21,847 nucleotides of DNA from an uncultured Eubacteriales bacterium (GTDB lineage: Bacteria > Bacillota > Clostridia > Oscillospirales > Acutalibacteraceae). Location: positions 59,225 through 81,071 of the forward strand of contig CAJTXF010000005.1 in assembly GCA_910580045.1 (NCBI GenBank). Reading direction: 5' to 3'. The notes under the pieces are model-generated. The model ran no database searches. It was not told the origin of the DNA and saw only the letters and a list, made by a program, of their open reading frames with translations. Of the stretch, positions 13,646 to 21,489 are shown in pieces (the stretch's first letter is position 1; each line of letters opens with the position of its first letter). A program made the translations under genes and the position numbers.

Positions 13646-14018
13646 CTTCCCTGTCCTCCTCTTCCGGTGCTGGGGGAATATCCAGCCCCGCCAGCTTTTT
13701 TGAGATATTCGCTCCATACTCAATGGAGTCCGTGGCCTTGAAGGTGAGCTCCGGCACATGGCGGAGCTTGAGCCTGTGGCCCAGCTCCCGGCGGATGTAT
13801 CCCGCCGCGGACTTGAGCCCCTTCACCGCCTCTTTAGAGCGCTCCAGGCCCTCCACAGTACTTACATAGGCTGTGCAGTAGGACAAATCGTTGGTAACCT
13901 CCACCCGCACCACGCTCAACAGGCACCCGGTGATTCGGGGGTCCTTCAGCTCCCGGAGAATGGCCGAGAGCTCCCGGCTGATGTCTTCTGTGACGCGGCC
14001 CAATCTATTTCCTGGCAT
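13632..14018 (-). CDS. rbfA: Ribosome-binding factor A
   Basis: A 128-residue RbfA, which binds the immature 30S subunit and helps mature the 16S rRNA 5' end. It shows the family pattern: GRVTEDISRELSAIL near the start, DPRITGCLLSVVRVEVTND, a short linker, then GYIRRELGHRLKLRHVPEL and FKATDSIEYG. An AAGGAGG site precedes the ATG. It normally follows infB directly, but here a hydrolase gene intervenes. The acidic tail overlaps the nrnA start, indicating coupled translation. Confidence 0.95.
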   Translation of the reverse strand: MPGNRLGRVTEDISRELSAILRELKDPRITGCLLSVVRVEVTNDLSYCTAYVSTVEGLERSKEAVKGLKSAAGYIRRELGHRLKLRHVPELTFKATDSIEYGANISKKLAGLDIPPAPEEEDREDADL

Positions 14019-14057
14019 GGCTGTGCCTCCTTATCAATCCACCAGTTGTTATCACAT

Positions 14058-14918
14058 TTAGAGCCTTTCCATAAACTCCTCGTAATTATCCACAAAGCGG
14101 GGAAATCCCCCAAAAGCATTTTCGCCCATGCCGTATATCTCCTGCTCAGAACGGTGCCCCTCGCTGGGGATATAGGTGCAGGCAGGCAATTTTTCCTGAA
14201 GGTCCACTGCCAGCCGCTCCGGATGGTAAGCATCTGCACAGGGACAGAGTAAAACTGGGATTTCAATTTCTCTCAGCTCCTGGTCCGTCAGGTTTGCCCG
14301 ATAAAAGAGAGGGTTCCCCATCCATTCACCCCAATCCCGCAGGGTCTGGCTGAACGCCTTGTGCTCCAGAGCAAGAGTCTTCTCCCTGTCCTTTTGGCAC
14401 AAATCTGCCAGCCACCGGGAGACGCCTGCAAACCTATGGGGCGGCGGATTCTCTGCGTACTTAACCGCCTGCTCCATGGAGTACTCCGCTGCCTGGGCGA
14501 TATCAAAATACCGGGCCCGGATGACTTCCTGCTCCGGCGGGCTGGCGGTGTCTGTAGGGCGGTACATCCCCAGGCTCTTCACCCGTTCGGGATAGAGATG
14601 GGCAAACAGCAGTCCCATCTCTCCGCCTCCCGAGCAGCCTGCCAGGTGCACTGGCCCCTCTCCCAGAGCGTCCAGGAGCTTTGCCAGATACCCGCAGGCC
14701 AGATGATATTCACTGGGGGCATGGTAAAGGCTCACGCCGGACTGCCCGCAGTTCGGGCCGTCCCAAATCAGCACCCGGAAGCGCTTGGACATCCTGCCCG
14801 CAAAATAGTATGCGCCGGGGTTTATTCCGCCCAATATCGACTGTAGATAGACCACTGTCTCTCCGACGCCATAGGCTTCGTACATAATCTCGATATCTCC
14901 GGCCTGACATTTTGGCAC
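14058..14918 (-). CDS. Alpha/beta hydrolase inserted between infB and rbfA
   Basis: A 286-residue alpha/beta-hydrolase fold protein. The nucleophile elbow is GCSGG with Ser96; likely acid Asp229 (CPCADAYHP) and His255 (SEGHRSE) complete the triad. The oxyanion region near LQSILGGINPG and WDGPNCGQS is typical. No signal peptide, so cytoplasmic. It begins with GTG (14918), seven bases after AGGAGG. A 200-base structured gap separates it from infB and 39 bases from rbfA, and such a gene is not part of the standard operon, so it is probably a later insertion. Substrate unknown. Confidence 0.85.
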   Translation of the reverse strand: MPKCQAGDIEIMYEAYGVGETVVYLQSILGGINPGAYYFAGRMSKRFRVLIWDGPNCGQSGVSLYHAPSEYHLACGYLAKLLDALGEGPVHLAGCSGGGEMGLLFAHLYPERVKSLGMYRPTDTASPPEQEVIRARYFDIAQAAEYSMEQAVKYAENPPPHRFAGVSRWLADLCQKDREKTLALEHKAFSQTLRDWGEWMGNPLFYRANLTDQELREIEIPVLLCPCADAYHPERLAVDLQEKLPACTYIPSEGHRSEQEIYGMGENAFGGFPRFVDNYEEFMERL

Positions 14919-14931
14919 AAAACCGCCTCCT

Positions 14932-14980
14932 ATGGCTAAGGACTTGATTGAAAAATCGAAAAGGCCGTCTTTTTAGCCAT
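14932..14980 (-). promoter_or_regulatory. Leader inverted repeat next to the hydrolase ribosome site
   Basis: On the minus strand ATGGCTAA (14980-14973) can pair with TTAGCCAT (14939-14932), which directly abuts the AGGAGG site. A smaller hairpin, GATT with AATC around four bases, lies in the loop (14946-14957). Such a stem could influence initiation at the hydrolase GTG. Function is inference from position only. Confidence 0.3.
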
Positions 14981-15000
14981 AAGCGGCCACTTTCCGCGTT

Positions 15001-15022
15001 AAAAATCCTCGCCAATCGCGAG
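15001..15022 (-). terminator. Weak rho-independent terminator candidate after infB
   Basis: On the minus strand CTCGC-GATTG-GCGAG is followed by GATTTTT. The stem is only five base pairs, so some read-through into the hydrolase and rbfA would be expected. Confidence 0.35.
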
Positions 15023-15028
15023 ATTGAC

Positions 15029-15049
15029 GTAGTTAGCGCAGCTAACTAC
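15029..15049. repeat. Perfect 9-bp hairpin downstream of infB
   Basis: GTAGTTAGC (15029-15037) is perfectly complementary to GCTAACTAC (15041-15049) around three bases. Read on the minus strand the loop is TGC, the same as in the hairpin at 139-167, but the stem sequence differs. It precedes the weak terminator candidate. Confidence 0.45.
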
Positions 15050-15119
15050 AGCGGTTCTTCTCCTTGAAATTGACCACTTCTGGCCAAAACCCGTCATTTC
15101 CTCTATTTTCAAACAACCC

Positions 15120-17585
15120 CTAGTCCCGATACTCCTCCATCTCATAGGCCTCGAGAATGTCCCCCTGCTTGATGTCCACAAACTTCTCCAAGGTGATGCC
15201 GCAGTCATAGCCGTCGGCCACTTCCTTCACATCGTCCTTGAACCGGCGCAGGGAGGCAATCCTGTCGTCCGCCACAATGATGCCGTCCCGAACCACCCGG
15301 ACCTGGGCGCTGCGGGTGATTTTGCCATTCACCACATGGCCGCCGATAACAATGCCCACATTGCTGATTTTGTAGGTCTCCCGGCACTCTGCCCGGCCCA
15401 GGGCCACCTCCCGGTACTTGGGCGCCAGCATACCCTTCATGGCGCTCTCAATCTCCTCAATGCAGTCGTAGATAATGCGGTACAGCCGCATATCCACCCC
15501 GTCCCGTTTGGCGTTCTCCTCAGCCACCGGGTCAGGCCGCACGTTGAAGCCCACGATAATGGCGTTGGAGGCATTGGCCAGCATCACGTCGCTCTCGCTG
15601 ACCGCGCCCACTGCCCCGTGGATAATATGCACCCGGACCTCCTCGTTGGAGAGCTTCTCCAAGGACTGGCGCACTGCCTCCACAGAGCCCTGCACATCGG
15701 CCTTGACGATGATTTTCAGCTCCTTCATGTCCCCCTCTTTCATCTGCTCAAACAGATTATCCAGGGTGACCCGGGTCTGGGCCCGGAAGGTCTCCTCCTT
15801 CTGCTCCGTGAGGCGCTGCTCCACCAGCTCACGGGCCAGGCGCTCGTCAGAAACCGCATTGAAGGTGTCGCCGCCCACAGGCACGTCTCCCAGGCCGGTA
15901 ATCTCCACCGGCACAGAGGGCCCTGCCTCCTGGACCCTGCGGCCCTTGTCGTCCATCATGGAGCGGACCCGGCCCACCGTGGCCCCGGCCACAATAATGT
16001 CCCCAGCTTTCAGGGTGCCGTTCTGCACCAGCACAGTGGCAATGGGGCCCATGCCCTTGTCCAGGCGGGCCTCCACCACAGTGCCCTTGGCGGCTCTGTC
16101 CGGGTTGGCTTTCAGCTCCATCATGTCCGCGGTAAGGATGACCATTTCCAGCAAATCATTGATGCCCTCTTTTGTGTGGGCGGACACAGGAATACAGGGG
16201 GTGTCTCCGCCCCACTCCTCTGGCACCAGCTCATGCTCAGTGAGCTGCTGCTTTACCCGGTCCGGGTCCGCGCCCACTTTATCCATTTTATTGATGGCCA
16301 CAATAATGCTGATTCCCGCCGCTTTGGCGTGGTTGATAGCCTCCACGGTCTGGGGCATGATGCCGTCATCCGCAGCCACCACCAGCACGGCAATGTCCGT
16401 CACTTGAGCTCCGCGGGCTCTCATGGTAGTAAAGGCCGCGTGGCCGGGGGTGTCCAGGAAGGTTACATCCCTGTCGCCCACCTTGACCCGGTACGCGCCG
16501 ATATGCTGGGTGATGCCGCCTGCCTCCCCCTCGGTCACATTGGAATGGCGAATCACATCCAGAATCGAGGTCTTGCCGTGGTCCACGTGGCCCATGACCA
16601 CCACCACTGGGGCTCGGGGGGTCAGGTTGGCCTCGTCATCCTCGCTGTCGTCAATAATGCGCTCCTCAATGGTGACCACCACTTCCTTCTCCACCCGGGC
16701 ATGGAACTCGTCAGCAATAAGCACAGCGGTGTCAAAGTCTATGGTATCATTGATGGCCGCGAACACACCCAGGCCCATCAGCTTTTTGATGATTTCCGGG
16801 GCAGATACCTTCAGCCGCAGGGCAAACTCGCCCACAGTGATTTCCTCCGGCACCTCGATGGTGATGTGCTTGGCCTTGCGCTCCTGGGCAATACGGCGCA
16901 AACGCTCAGCCTCGGTCTCCCGCTTGCCCCGGCGCTGCTGGCCCCGGCGCTGCTGGTTCCGGTTGGTGAACTTCTGCTTTGTCACCACATTATCCTGGCG
17001 GCCGCCCACCTTCTGGTCAGCCAGCTGGGTATACTTCTCATTATATTTGTCGATGTTCACGTTGCTGGAGCGGGTATCCACCACCCGGCGCACTGGCTGC
17101 TTGGGCTCCCGCACTGGCTGCTGCGCCTCCTGCTTGGGCTGGGCGGGCTGGGCCTGCTGGGAGCGGCTGGCCTCAGGTTTTTTCCCTCTCTCCTGCTGGC
17201 GCTCCCGGCGCTCCTGCTGGGGCGGCTTCTTCTGGCCGTCCTGAGGTTTCTTTTCCCGGGCCTGGCTCTCCTTCCCCTGTCCATCAGGTTTCTTCCCGCC
17301 AGGCACGGCCTCAGCGGGGGCAGTCTCCTTCACCGGCTCCGGCATGGGCTGGGGCTCTGGCTCAGGGCGCACCACCACTGTCTCCCTCTGGGCAAAATAG
17401 GCGTCAAAATTCTCCATGTTCCGCTCCTGGGTGAAGGTCTCCAGCACAATGTCCAGCTCCTCCTCCGTCAGGGCGGTCATGTATTTTTTTGGCTCCGGGA
17501 AATATTTGCCCAGGGTCTCTATGACCTCTTTGTTCTGGATACCCAAATCCTTGGCAATCTCCCGCACTCTATATTTAATCATCAT
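15120..17585 (-). CDS. infB: Translation initiation factor IF-2
   Basis: An 821-residue IF-2, the GTPase that places initiator tRNA on the 30S subunit and promotes subunit joining. An N-terminal IF2_N segment (1-55) leads into a long disordered linker (about 75-235) rich in Pro, Gln, Lys and Arg. A second IF2_N domain (about 248-300) precedes the G domain: GHVDHGKTS (332-340), DTPGHAAF (378-385), NKMD (432-435). Beta-barrel and C-terminal domains complete a normal length. The ATG overlaps the stop of the L7Ae-type gene in an ATGATGA arrangement, with GGAGG ten bases upstream; a second ATG is the next codon. Confidence 0.97.
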   Translation of the reverse strand: MMIKYRVREIAKDLGIQNKEVIETLGKYFPEPKKYMTALTEEELDIVLETFTQERNMENFDAYFAQRETVVVRPEPEPQPMPEPVKETAPAEAVPGGKKPDGQGKESQAREKKPQDGQKKPPQQERRERQQERGKKPEASRSQQAQPAQPKQEAQQPVREPKQPVRRVVDTRSSNVNIDKYNEKYTQLADQKVGGRQDNVVTKQKFTNRNQQRRGQQRRGKRETEAERLRRIAQERKAKHITIEVPEEITVGEFALRLKVSAPEIIKKLMGLGVFAAINDTIDFDTAVLIADEFHARVEKEVVVTIEERIIDDSEDDEANLTPRAPVVVVMGHVDHGKTSILDVIRHSNVTEGEAGGITQHIGAYRVKVGDRDVTFLDTPGHAAFTTMRARGAQVTDIAVLVVAADDGIMPQTVEAINHAKAAGISIIVAINKMDKVGADPDRVKQQLTEHELVPEEWGGDTPCIPVSAHTKEGINDLLEMVILTADMMELKANPDRAAKGTVVEARLDKGMGPIATVLVQNGTLKAGDIIVAGATVGRVRSMMDDKGRRVQEAGPSVPVEITGLGDVPVGGDTFNAVSDERLARELVEQRLTEQKEETFRAQTRVTLDNLFEQMKEGDMKELKIIVKADVQGSVEAVRQSLEKLSNEEVRVHIIHGAVGAVSESDVMLANASNAIIVGFNVRPDPVAEENAKRDGVDMRLYRIIYDCIEEIESAMKGMLAPKYREVALGRAECRETYKISNVGIVIGGHVVNGKITRSAQVRVVRDGIIVADDRIASLRRFKDDVKEVADGYDCGITLEKFVDIKQGDILEAYEMEEYRD

Positions 17586-17929
17586 AGGGTCTCGTCCTCC
17601 TTTTCACTGAGTCCGGCAGCTGGGCCGGACCTCTCCAATTCCTTTTGCACCGCCGCGGCAAAGCCCTTGTCACAGACAGCCGTCACGCCGGCACGCACAC
17701 CGCAGGCATGGCCCAGCTCCTCCATGGAAGCCTCCAGCCGAATTGCCGGGATTCCGGCCCGCTGGGCCTCGTACTGCAGATTCTTATATGTCTTTTCCGA
17801 GATGTCCCCGGCAGCGGCCAGCAAAGCGGCCTTTCCGGTTCTGGCGGCCTTTTGGCAGGCGTCGAACCCAGCCTCCAGCCGTCCTGCCCGGCGGCACAGC
17901 CCCAGAAGGGACAGCAGCTTACTGGTCAT
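17582..17929 (-). CDS. L7Ae/L30e-type ribosomal-associated protein (YlxQ-like)
   Basis: A 115-residue RNA-binding protein of the L7Ae/L30e/S12e/Gadd45 fold, the usual partner between ylxR and infB in Firmicutes (ylxQ or rplGA). Typical motifs are LLGLCRRAGRLEAGFDAC, KAALLAAAGDISEKTYKNL and a VCDKGFAAAV segment at the end of the domain. I use the ATG at 17929 (MTSKLLSLLG) with GGAGG nine bases upstream; the longer frame adds only a tail overlapping ylxR. It overlaps ylxR by 11 bases and infB by four. Confidence 0.88.
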   Translation of the reverse strand: MTSKLLSLLGLCRRAGRLEAGFDACQKAARTGKAALLAAAGDISEKTYKNLQYEAQRAGIPAIRLEASMEELGHACGVRAGVTAVCDKGFAAAVQKELERSGPAAGLSEKEDETL

Positions 17930-18218
17930 CCGCCAATTCCTCCTCCAGCCGGGCATAGACCTCCTCCGGGATTTTGCAGGAGAAAGCCCTCTCCAGCCGC
18001 CGGGCCTTGCGGGCCAGGCGCAGGCATTCCCGGCTGCGGCACAGATAGGCCCCCCGGCCGGGGCTCTTCCCTGTTAAGTCCAAAGTGATTTCCGGCAGCA
18101 GGGGCTGGCCGTCCTCCCCCAGCTTCTCCGGGGCTTTTACGATTCGCACCAGCTCCTTTTTCGGTTTCATCTCTCCGCAGCCGGTGCACATCCGCATGGG
18201 GAGCTTCTTTTGCCGCAT
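17919..18218 (-). CDS. ylxR: YlxR-family RNA-binding protein (RNase P modulator type)
   Basis: A 99-residue DUF448/YlxR protein. The signature is MCTGCGEMKPKKELVRIV near the start and GKSPGRGAYLC around the middle. In other bacteria YlxR (RnpM) is reported to bind RNase P RNA. I prefer the ATG at 18218 over an upstream GTG at 18227, because the GGAAGGG site sits only two bases from the GTG. Its gene lies 48 bases after nusA. Confidence 0.92.
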   Translation of the reverse strand: MRQKKLPMRMCTGCGEMKPKKELVRIVKAPEKLGEDGQPLLPEITLDLTGKSPGRGAYLCRSRECLRLARKARRLERAFSCKIPEEVYARLEEELADDQ

Positions 18219-18266
18219 GATGACCACATCCCTTCCTGCCGGGGCCGGATTCCGGCCCTCACTCTG

Positions 18267-19388
18267 TCATGTATTCTCTTCCTGTTTTGCCGGCTCCTCT
18301 TCTTCCTCGCCGAAGAAACCGCTCTCAGGCCGGATGTCAATCTTCCAGCCAGTGAGCTTGGCAGCCAGGCGGGCGTTCTGCCCCTTGTTGCCAATGGCCA
18401 GGGAGAGCTGGCTGTCCGGCACTGTGACCCGGCACTCACGCTTGTCGCCCTCCTCTTCCAGCCGGACGGAGAGCACACTGGCCGGGGACAGAGCCGCCGC
18501 GATAAACTTCTGGGGCTCCTCGCTGTACTCCACAATGTCAATCTTTTCTCCGCCCAGCTCTTCCACAATCTCGTTGACCCGGGCGCCCCGGGCGCCAATA
18601 CAGGCGCCCACCGCGTCCACATTGGGGTCATGGCTCATGACCGCCAGCTTGGTGCGGGAGCCCGCCTCCCGGCTGACAGCCTTAATCTCCACTGTGCCGT
18701 CATAGATTTCCGGCACCTCGGTCTCAAACATCCGCTTGACCAGCTCAGGCCTGGTGCGGGAGAGGATAACCCTGGGCCCCTTCTCCTCATCTTTGATGCC
18801 AGCCACAAACACCTTGAGATGGTCCCCTTCCCGAACCACCTCTGTGGCAATCTGCTCACTCTTAGGCAGCACGGCCTCTGCCTTGCCAATGCGCAGGGAC
18901 AGGGCCCCGGAGCGGGGGTCCACCCGCTCGACCAAAGCAGTGACCAGTTCCTGGTGCTTGCTCTGGAACTCCTGCAGCATCTGGCCGTGCTCGCTCTCCC
19001 GGATGCCCTGGCGGATAATATTCCGGGCGGTCTGGGCCGCCACCCGGCCAAACTGGCGGGTATCCAGCTGAATGCCCACCTTGCCCCCCAGCTCCGCTTT
19101 GGGCGAGACCTTTTGGGCAGCTTCCAGAAGGATTTCCACGTTAGGGTCAAAGACCTCCTCCACCACCTCTTTGTTCAGGAATACGTCAAACTTCCCGGAA
19201 GCGGAATCCACGGCAACATCCACGTCCTCGTTGTCATACATCTTTTTGCAGGCGCTGGCAATGGCCTTCTTGATTCTGTCCAGCATAAACTCTACAGGGA
19301 TGCCCTTTTCCTTTTCCAGCATGTTCAAGGCCAGGAACAGCTCCTCATTCCCCTGTTGTTCCGGCTCCTTCTTCTTTCTGCGTACCAT
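18267..19388 (-). CDS. nusA: Transcription termination/antitermination factor NusA
   Basis: A 373-residue NusA that binds RNA polymerase and nascent RNA and modulates pausing, termination and rRNA antitermination. The N-terminal polymerase-binding domain contains ALNMLEKEKGI; an S1 domain and two KH domains follow, the KH2 GNKGQNARLAAKLTGWKIDI being clear. The acidic EEEEEP tail ends the protein. The N-terminus has an added basic stretch (VRRKKKEPEQQ) before the usual start of homology. I chose the ATG at 19388, since the upstream TTG lies only three bases after AAGGAG. Confidence 0.95.
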   Translation of the reverse strand: MVRRKKKEPEQQGNEELFLALNMLEKEKGIPVEFMLDRIKKAIASACKKMYDNEDVDVAVDSASGKFDVFLNKEVVEEVFDPNVEILLEAAQKVSPKAELGGKVGIQLDTRQFGRVAAQTARNIIRQGIRESEHGQMLQEFQSKHQELVTALVERVDPRSGALSLRIGKAEAVLPKSEQIATEVVREGDHLKVFVAGIKDEEKGPRVILSRTRPELVKRMFETEVPEIYDGTVEIKAVSREAGSRTKLAVMSHDPNVDAVGACIGARGARVNEIVEELGGEKIDIVEYSEEPQKFIAAALSPASVLSVRLEEEGDKRECRVTVPDSQLSLAIGNKGQNARLAAKLTGWKIDIRPESGFFGEEEEEPAKQEENT

Positions 19389-19435
19389 TTTTCTCAACCA
19401 CTCCTTACTGTAATTACCAATGTTTCATCTCTTTT

Positions 19436-19894
19436 TCAGACAACAGTAAACTCTGTCCACTCCGCCTGATTCAAAACCATCACGTCCTGTGCCTTTTCCA
19501 TCCCCAGCTTTTGGTAAAAGGGAACCGCATCCTTGTTGGCGCAGGTGTATAAAATAATATTTTCCTTGCCGCCAGCAGCTTTCAGAGCCCTCTCCATCAG
19601 CGCCCGGCCAATGCCCTGTCCAGCGCAGTCCCGGGCCACGCCTAAATCTGTGATAAACAGCCAGTAGGCAAAGTCCGTGATGCCAAAGCACACGCCCACC
19701 AGGCGGCCCGCTGTGTCCCGGGCGCTCAGGCTGACTGGCACGTTTTTCACCAGGGCGGCAATGCGGGCCTCGAACCGCTCCTGGGGATATTGAGAGCCCA
19801 AGTCAGTGGACTTCAAAAACGCAATGTAGGCCCGGGGGCTCAGGCGCTCCTCACAAATCCTATACTTTATTTCCGTATTCTCTATATTCTCCAT
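19436..19894 (-). CDS. GNAT-family N-acetyltransferase between rimP and nusA
   Basis: A 152-residue GCN5-type acetyltransferase. The acetyl-CoA-binding loop is in ITDLGVARDCAGQGIGRAL, and the conserved ending NKDAVPFYQKLGME is present. It would transfer an acetyl group from acetyl-CoA to an amine; the substrate is unknown. The ATG at 19894 starts two bases after the rimP stop, whose last codons supply the GGAG site, so translation is coupled. It is not part of the standard rimP-nusA arrangement. It could have been recruited to acetylate a ribosomal or translation protein, but nothing in the sequence shows that. Confidence 0.85.
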   Translation of the reverse strand: MENIENTEIKYRICEERLSPRAYIAFLKSTDLGSQYPQERFEARIAALVKNVPVSLSARDTAGRLVGVCFGITDFAYWLFITDLGVARDCAGQGIGRALMERALKAAGGKENIILYTCANKDAVPFYQKLGMEKAQDVMVLNQAEWTEFTVV

Positions 19895-19896
19895 GG

Positions 19897-20385
19897 CTAC
19901 AGCTCCACTTCGTCTATGGCGCTCACCCAAGCCAGCTCTTTCTTTTCCAAAGTGACACTGGTCTCTTCATCCAGCTGAATTTCCAGCTGGGTGCCGTCAT
20001 ACTCCAGCAGAATGCCCTCCAGCTCACGGGAGCCGTCCTCTAAAGGACGAATCAGCCTGGCCCGCACCAATTCGCCCAGATAGGCGGCAAAATGCTCGAG
20101 CCGGGTGAGCTTGCGGTCAAGCCCTGGGGAGGAGACCTCCAGCACATACTCCTGGGGGACCGGGTCCTCTGTGTCCAAAACAGGGGTCACTGCATGGGTC
20201 ATGTTCACGCAGTCATCAATGCCCACACCGCTGTCCTTGTCAATGATAATTTTCAGAACCCACTCCGCGCCTTCCTTGGCATACTGCACATCCCACAGAT
20301 GCAGGCCCAACTCCTGGGCCAAGGGCTCGGCCAGCTGGCGGACCTTGGCCGCCACGCCGGACTTGGGCTTCTTCTCGGTGCTCAT
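19897..20385 (-). CDS. rimP: Ribosome maturation factor RimP
   Basis: A 162-residue RimP, which is needed for 30S subunit maturation. The N-terminal domain contains LGLHLWDVQYAKEGAEWVLK and IIIDKDSGVGIDDC; the central signature YVLEVSSPGLDRKL and the C-terminal SH3-like barrel are all clear. GAGGA precedes the ATG. It is first in the operon, after a leader of about 195 bases and a good promoter. Confidence 0.95.
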   Translation of the reverse strand: MSTEKKPKSGVAAKVRQLAEPLAQELGLHLWDVQYAKEGAEWVLKIIIDKDSGVGIDDCVNMTHAVTPVLDTEDPVPQEYVLEVSSPGLDRKLTRLEHFAAYLGELVRARLIRPLEDGSRELEGILLEYDGTQLEIQLDEETSVTLEKKELAWVSAIDEVEL

Positions 20386-20482
20386 AGCTTCGCTTCCTCT
20401 CCGGCGCAGGCAAAGATGCCGCCGCCATATAATTGACGCGTCTGAACCTCTCTGCCTGCGGCAAAGAAGCTGCAGCTTACAA

Positions 20483-20525
20483 AGTCAAAAAATTATGAGC
20501 TTGATGCTTCTGAAGTTTTTTGACT
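20483..20525 (-). promoter_or_regulatory. rimP leader inverted repeat
   Basis: AGTCAAAAAA (20483-20492) and TTTTTTGACT (20516-20525) are perfect inverted arms with 23 bases between. On the minus-strand transcript the downstream arm ends in a T run, so it could act as a weak attenuator or a leader structure. The nearby AAGCTGCAGCTT (20467-20478) is a further perfect palindrome. Confidence 0.35.
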
Positions 20526-20538
20526 ATAACAAACGGAA

Positions 20539-20558
20539 AGAGCGGGTCGCCCCACTCT
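20539..20558 (-). promoter_or_regulatory. rimP leader hairpin with a GCGA tetraloop
   Basis: On the minus strand AGAGTGGG pairs with CCCGCTCT (one G-U) around GCGA, a GNRA-type loop, followed by TTTCC. It sits about 20 bases into the transcript. A GAGTGGG/CCCACTC-type hairpin before rimP is a feature I recall from other Firmicutes, so it is likely a conserved leader element; no family assignment was tested. Confidence 0.5.
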
Positions 20559-20586
20559 CTCAGTCTACGTTCTATTACTATTGGAT

Positions 20587-20615
20587 ATTATACCACCCAT
20601 ATGCGGGAAAATCAA
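20587..20615 (-). promoter_or_regulatory. Sigma-A promoter of the rimP-ribF operon
   Basis: On the minus strand TTGATT (20610-20615) and TATAAT (20587-20592) are separated by 17 bases, with TGG just before the -10 giving an extended -10 element. Transcription would start near 20580. It lies immediately after the spoVT terminator. Confidence 0.8.
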
Positions 20616-20648
20616 GCCTTTTTCCCGGGTTTCTCCTGGGGAGGGGCG

Positions 20649-20671
20649 AAAAAATGCCGAAATTTTCCGGC
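20649..20671 (-). terminator. Rho-independent terminator of spoVT
   Basis: On the minus strand GCCGG-AAAATT-TCGGC (one G-U pair) is followed by ATTTTTT. It is 26 bases past the spoVT stop and separates it from the rimP promoter. Confidence 0.7.
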
Positions 20672-20697
20672 ACAGAGGCCTCATGGGCTGTCCAGCG

Positions 20698-21237
20698 CTA
20701 GGCCTCCAGCTGCCGGGAGAGGAACATGGCAGCCGCTTTTACGCTCTCTGCTGCTTCCCCGCTCAGTTTTGACGGGGTCTTTTCCCCTTTAAGCAGCATG
20801 ACCGCGCCCATGGAGTCGCCCACAGACACCACCGGGAACACCGCCACAGCCGCAGCGGGCATGTTATGAGCTGCCAGCACGGTGTTTTCCCCATTAGAGA
20901 GGAAATACCGCTTGCCCTGGACCAGCTCGTCCATCTGGGGGGATACGGGCTTGTGGAGCAAATCCTTCTTCACAGGCCCGGCCACCGCGATGATTTGCTC
21001 AGTGTCGCACACAGCGGCAGCGCAGCCGGTCAGATTCACCAGTGCCTCAGCATAAGACTGGGCCAGCTGGGACATCTCTCCCACCGGCGAGTACTTTTTC
21101 AGAATCACTCCGCCGGACACGTCAGTGAAAATCTCCATGGGCATCCCCTCCCGAATCTTCAGTGTCCGCCGAATCTCTTTGGGGATGACCACCCGGCCCA
21201 GGTCGTCGATACGGCGGACAATACCAGTAGCTTTCAT
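20698..21237 (-). CDS. spoVT: Stage V sporulation regulator SpoVT
   Basis: A 179-residue AbrB-type regulator with a C-terminal GAF domain. The N-terminus MKATGIVRRIDDLGRVVIPK is almost the same as Bacillus subtilis SpoVT, and the total length agrees (178 there). It binds DNA as a swapped-hairpin tetramer and tunes sigma-G gene expression in the forespore. The GAF part (about 55-175) is less conserved. The ATG follows an AAAGGA site by about 11 bases. Upstream, CATACAA resembles a sigma-G -10 element, but I cannot find a matching -35, so the promoter is unassigned. It indicates a spore-former. Confidence 0.95.
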   Translation of the reverse strand: MKATGIVRRIDDLGRVVIPKEIRRTLKIREGMPMEIFTDVSGGVILKKYSPVGEMSQLAQSYAEALVNLTGCAAAVCDTEQIIAVAGPVKKDLLHKPVSPQMDELVQGKRYFLSNGENTVLAAHNMPAAAVAVFPVVSVGDSMGAVMLLKGEKTPSKLSGEAAESVKAAAMFLSRQLEA

Positions 21238-21318
21238 AATTATTCGTTCCTTTCAAGGTAGATTTTGTATGAATCAACGATTTTTGCCCGATGACGCTCG
21301 CTAACTGCACAATTAGTA

Positions 21319-21489
21319 TCAAATTCTATTCTCTATTTTGAGCAAGTTATCCCAACTGACCACCCGGCCCAGATCGCCTGCTAAGGTATTATTTGCGTTG
21401 TTTTCCCTTTTATCCCGCTCCTTGACTGGTTCATTTTTAACTTTGTGTTGCCATTCAATTTTCAAGTCTCTGCGTTTAATAGAAATCAT
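21319..21489 (-). CDS. Doubtful small ORF, 56 codons
   Basis: The frame starts MISIKRRDLKIEWQHKV, is highly charged, and contains AGDLGRVVSWDN. No ribosome binding site precedes the ATG, and no family is recognised. Its DLGRVV coding sequence shares 16 identical bases, and 19 of 20 overall, with the matching part of spoVT about 170 bases away and in the same direction. It could be a decayed fragment or chance. A plus-strand frame over the same bases (21338-21640, TTG start) is even less convincing. Confidence 0.2.
   Translation of the reverse strand: MISIKRRDLKIEWQHKVKNEPVKERDKRENNANNTLAGDLGRVVSWDNLLKIENRI

Noticed and set aside
15336..18077. A 913-codon plus-strand open frame opposite infB and ylxR
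   Set aside because: It is antisense to well-identified genes, has no recognisable domain, and is His/Leu-rich as expected from the complement of GC-rich codons. The same applies to the long plus frames at 5361-6590, 7470-8465 and 18210-19469.
21240..21290. Sigma-G promoter for spoVT
   Set aside because: A CATACAA box is present, but no acceptable -35 lies 16-18 bases upstream, so I did not list it as a feature.
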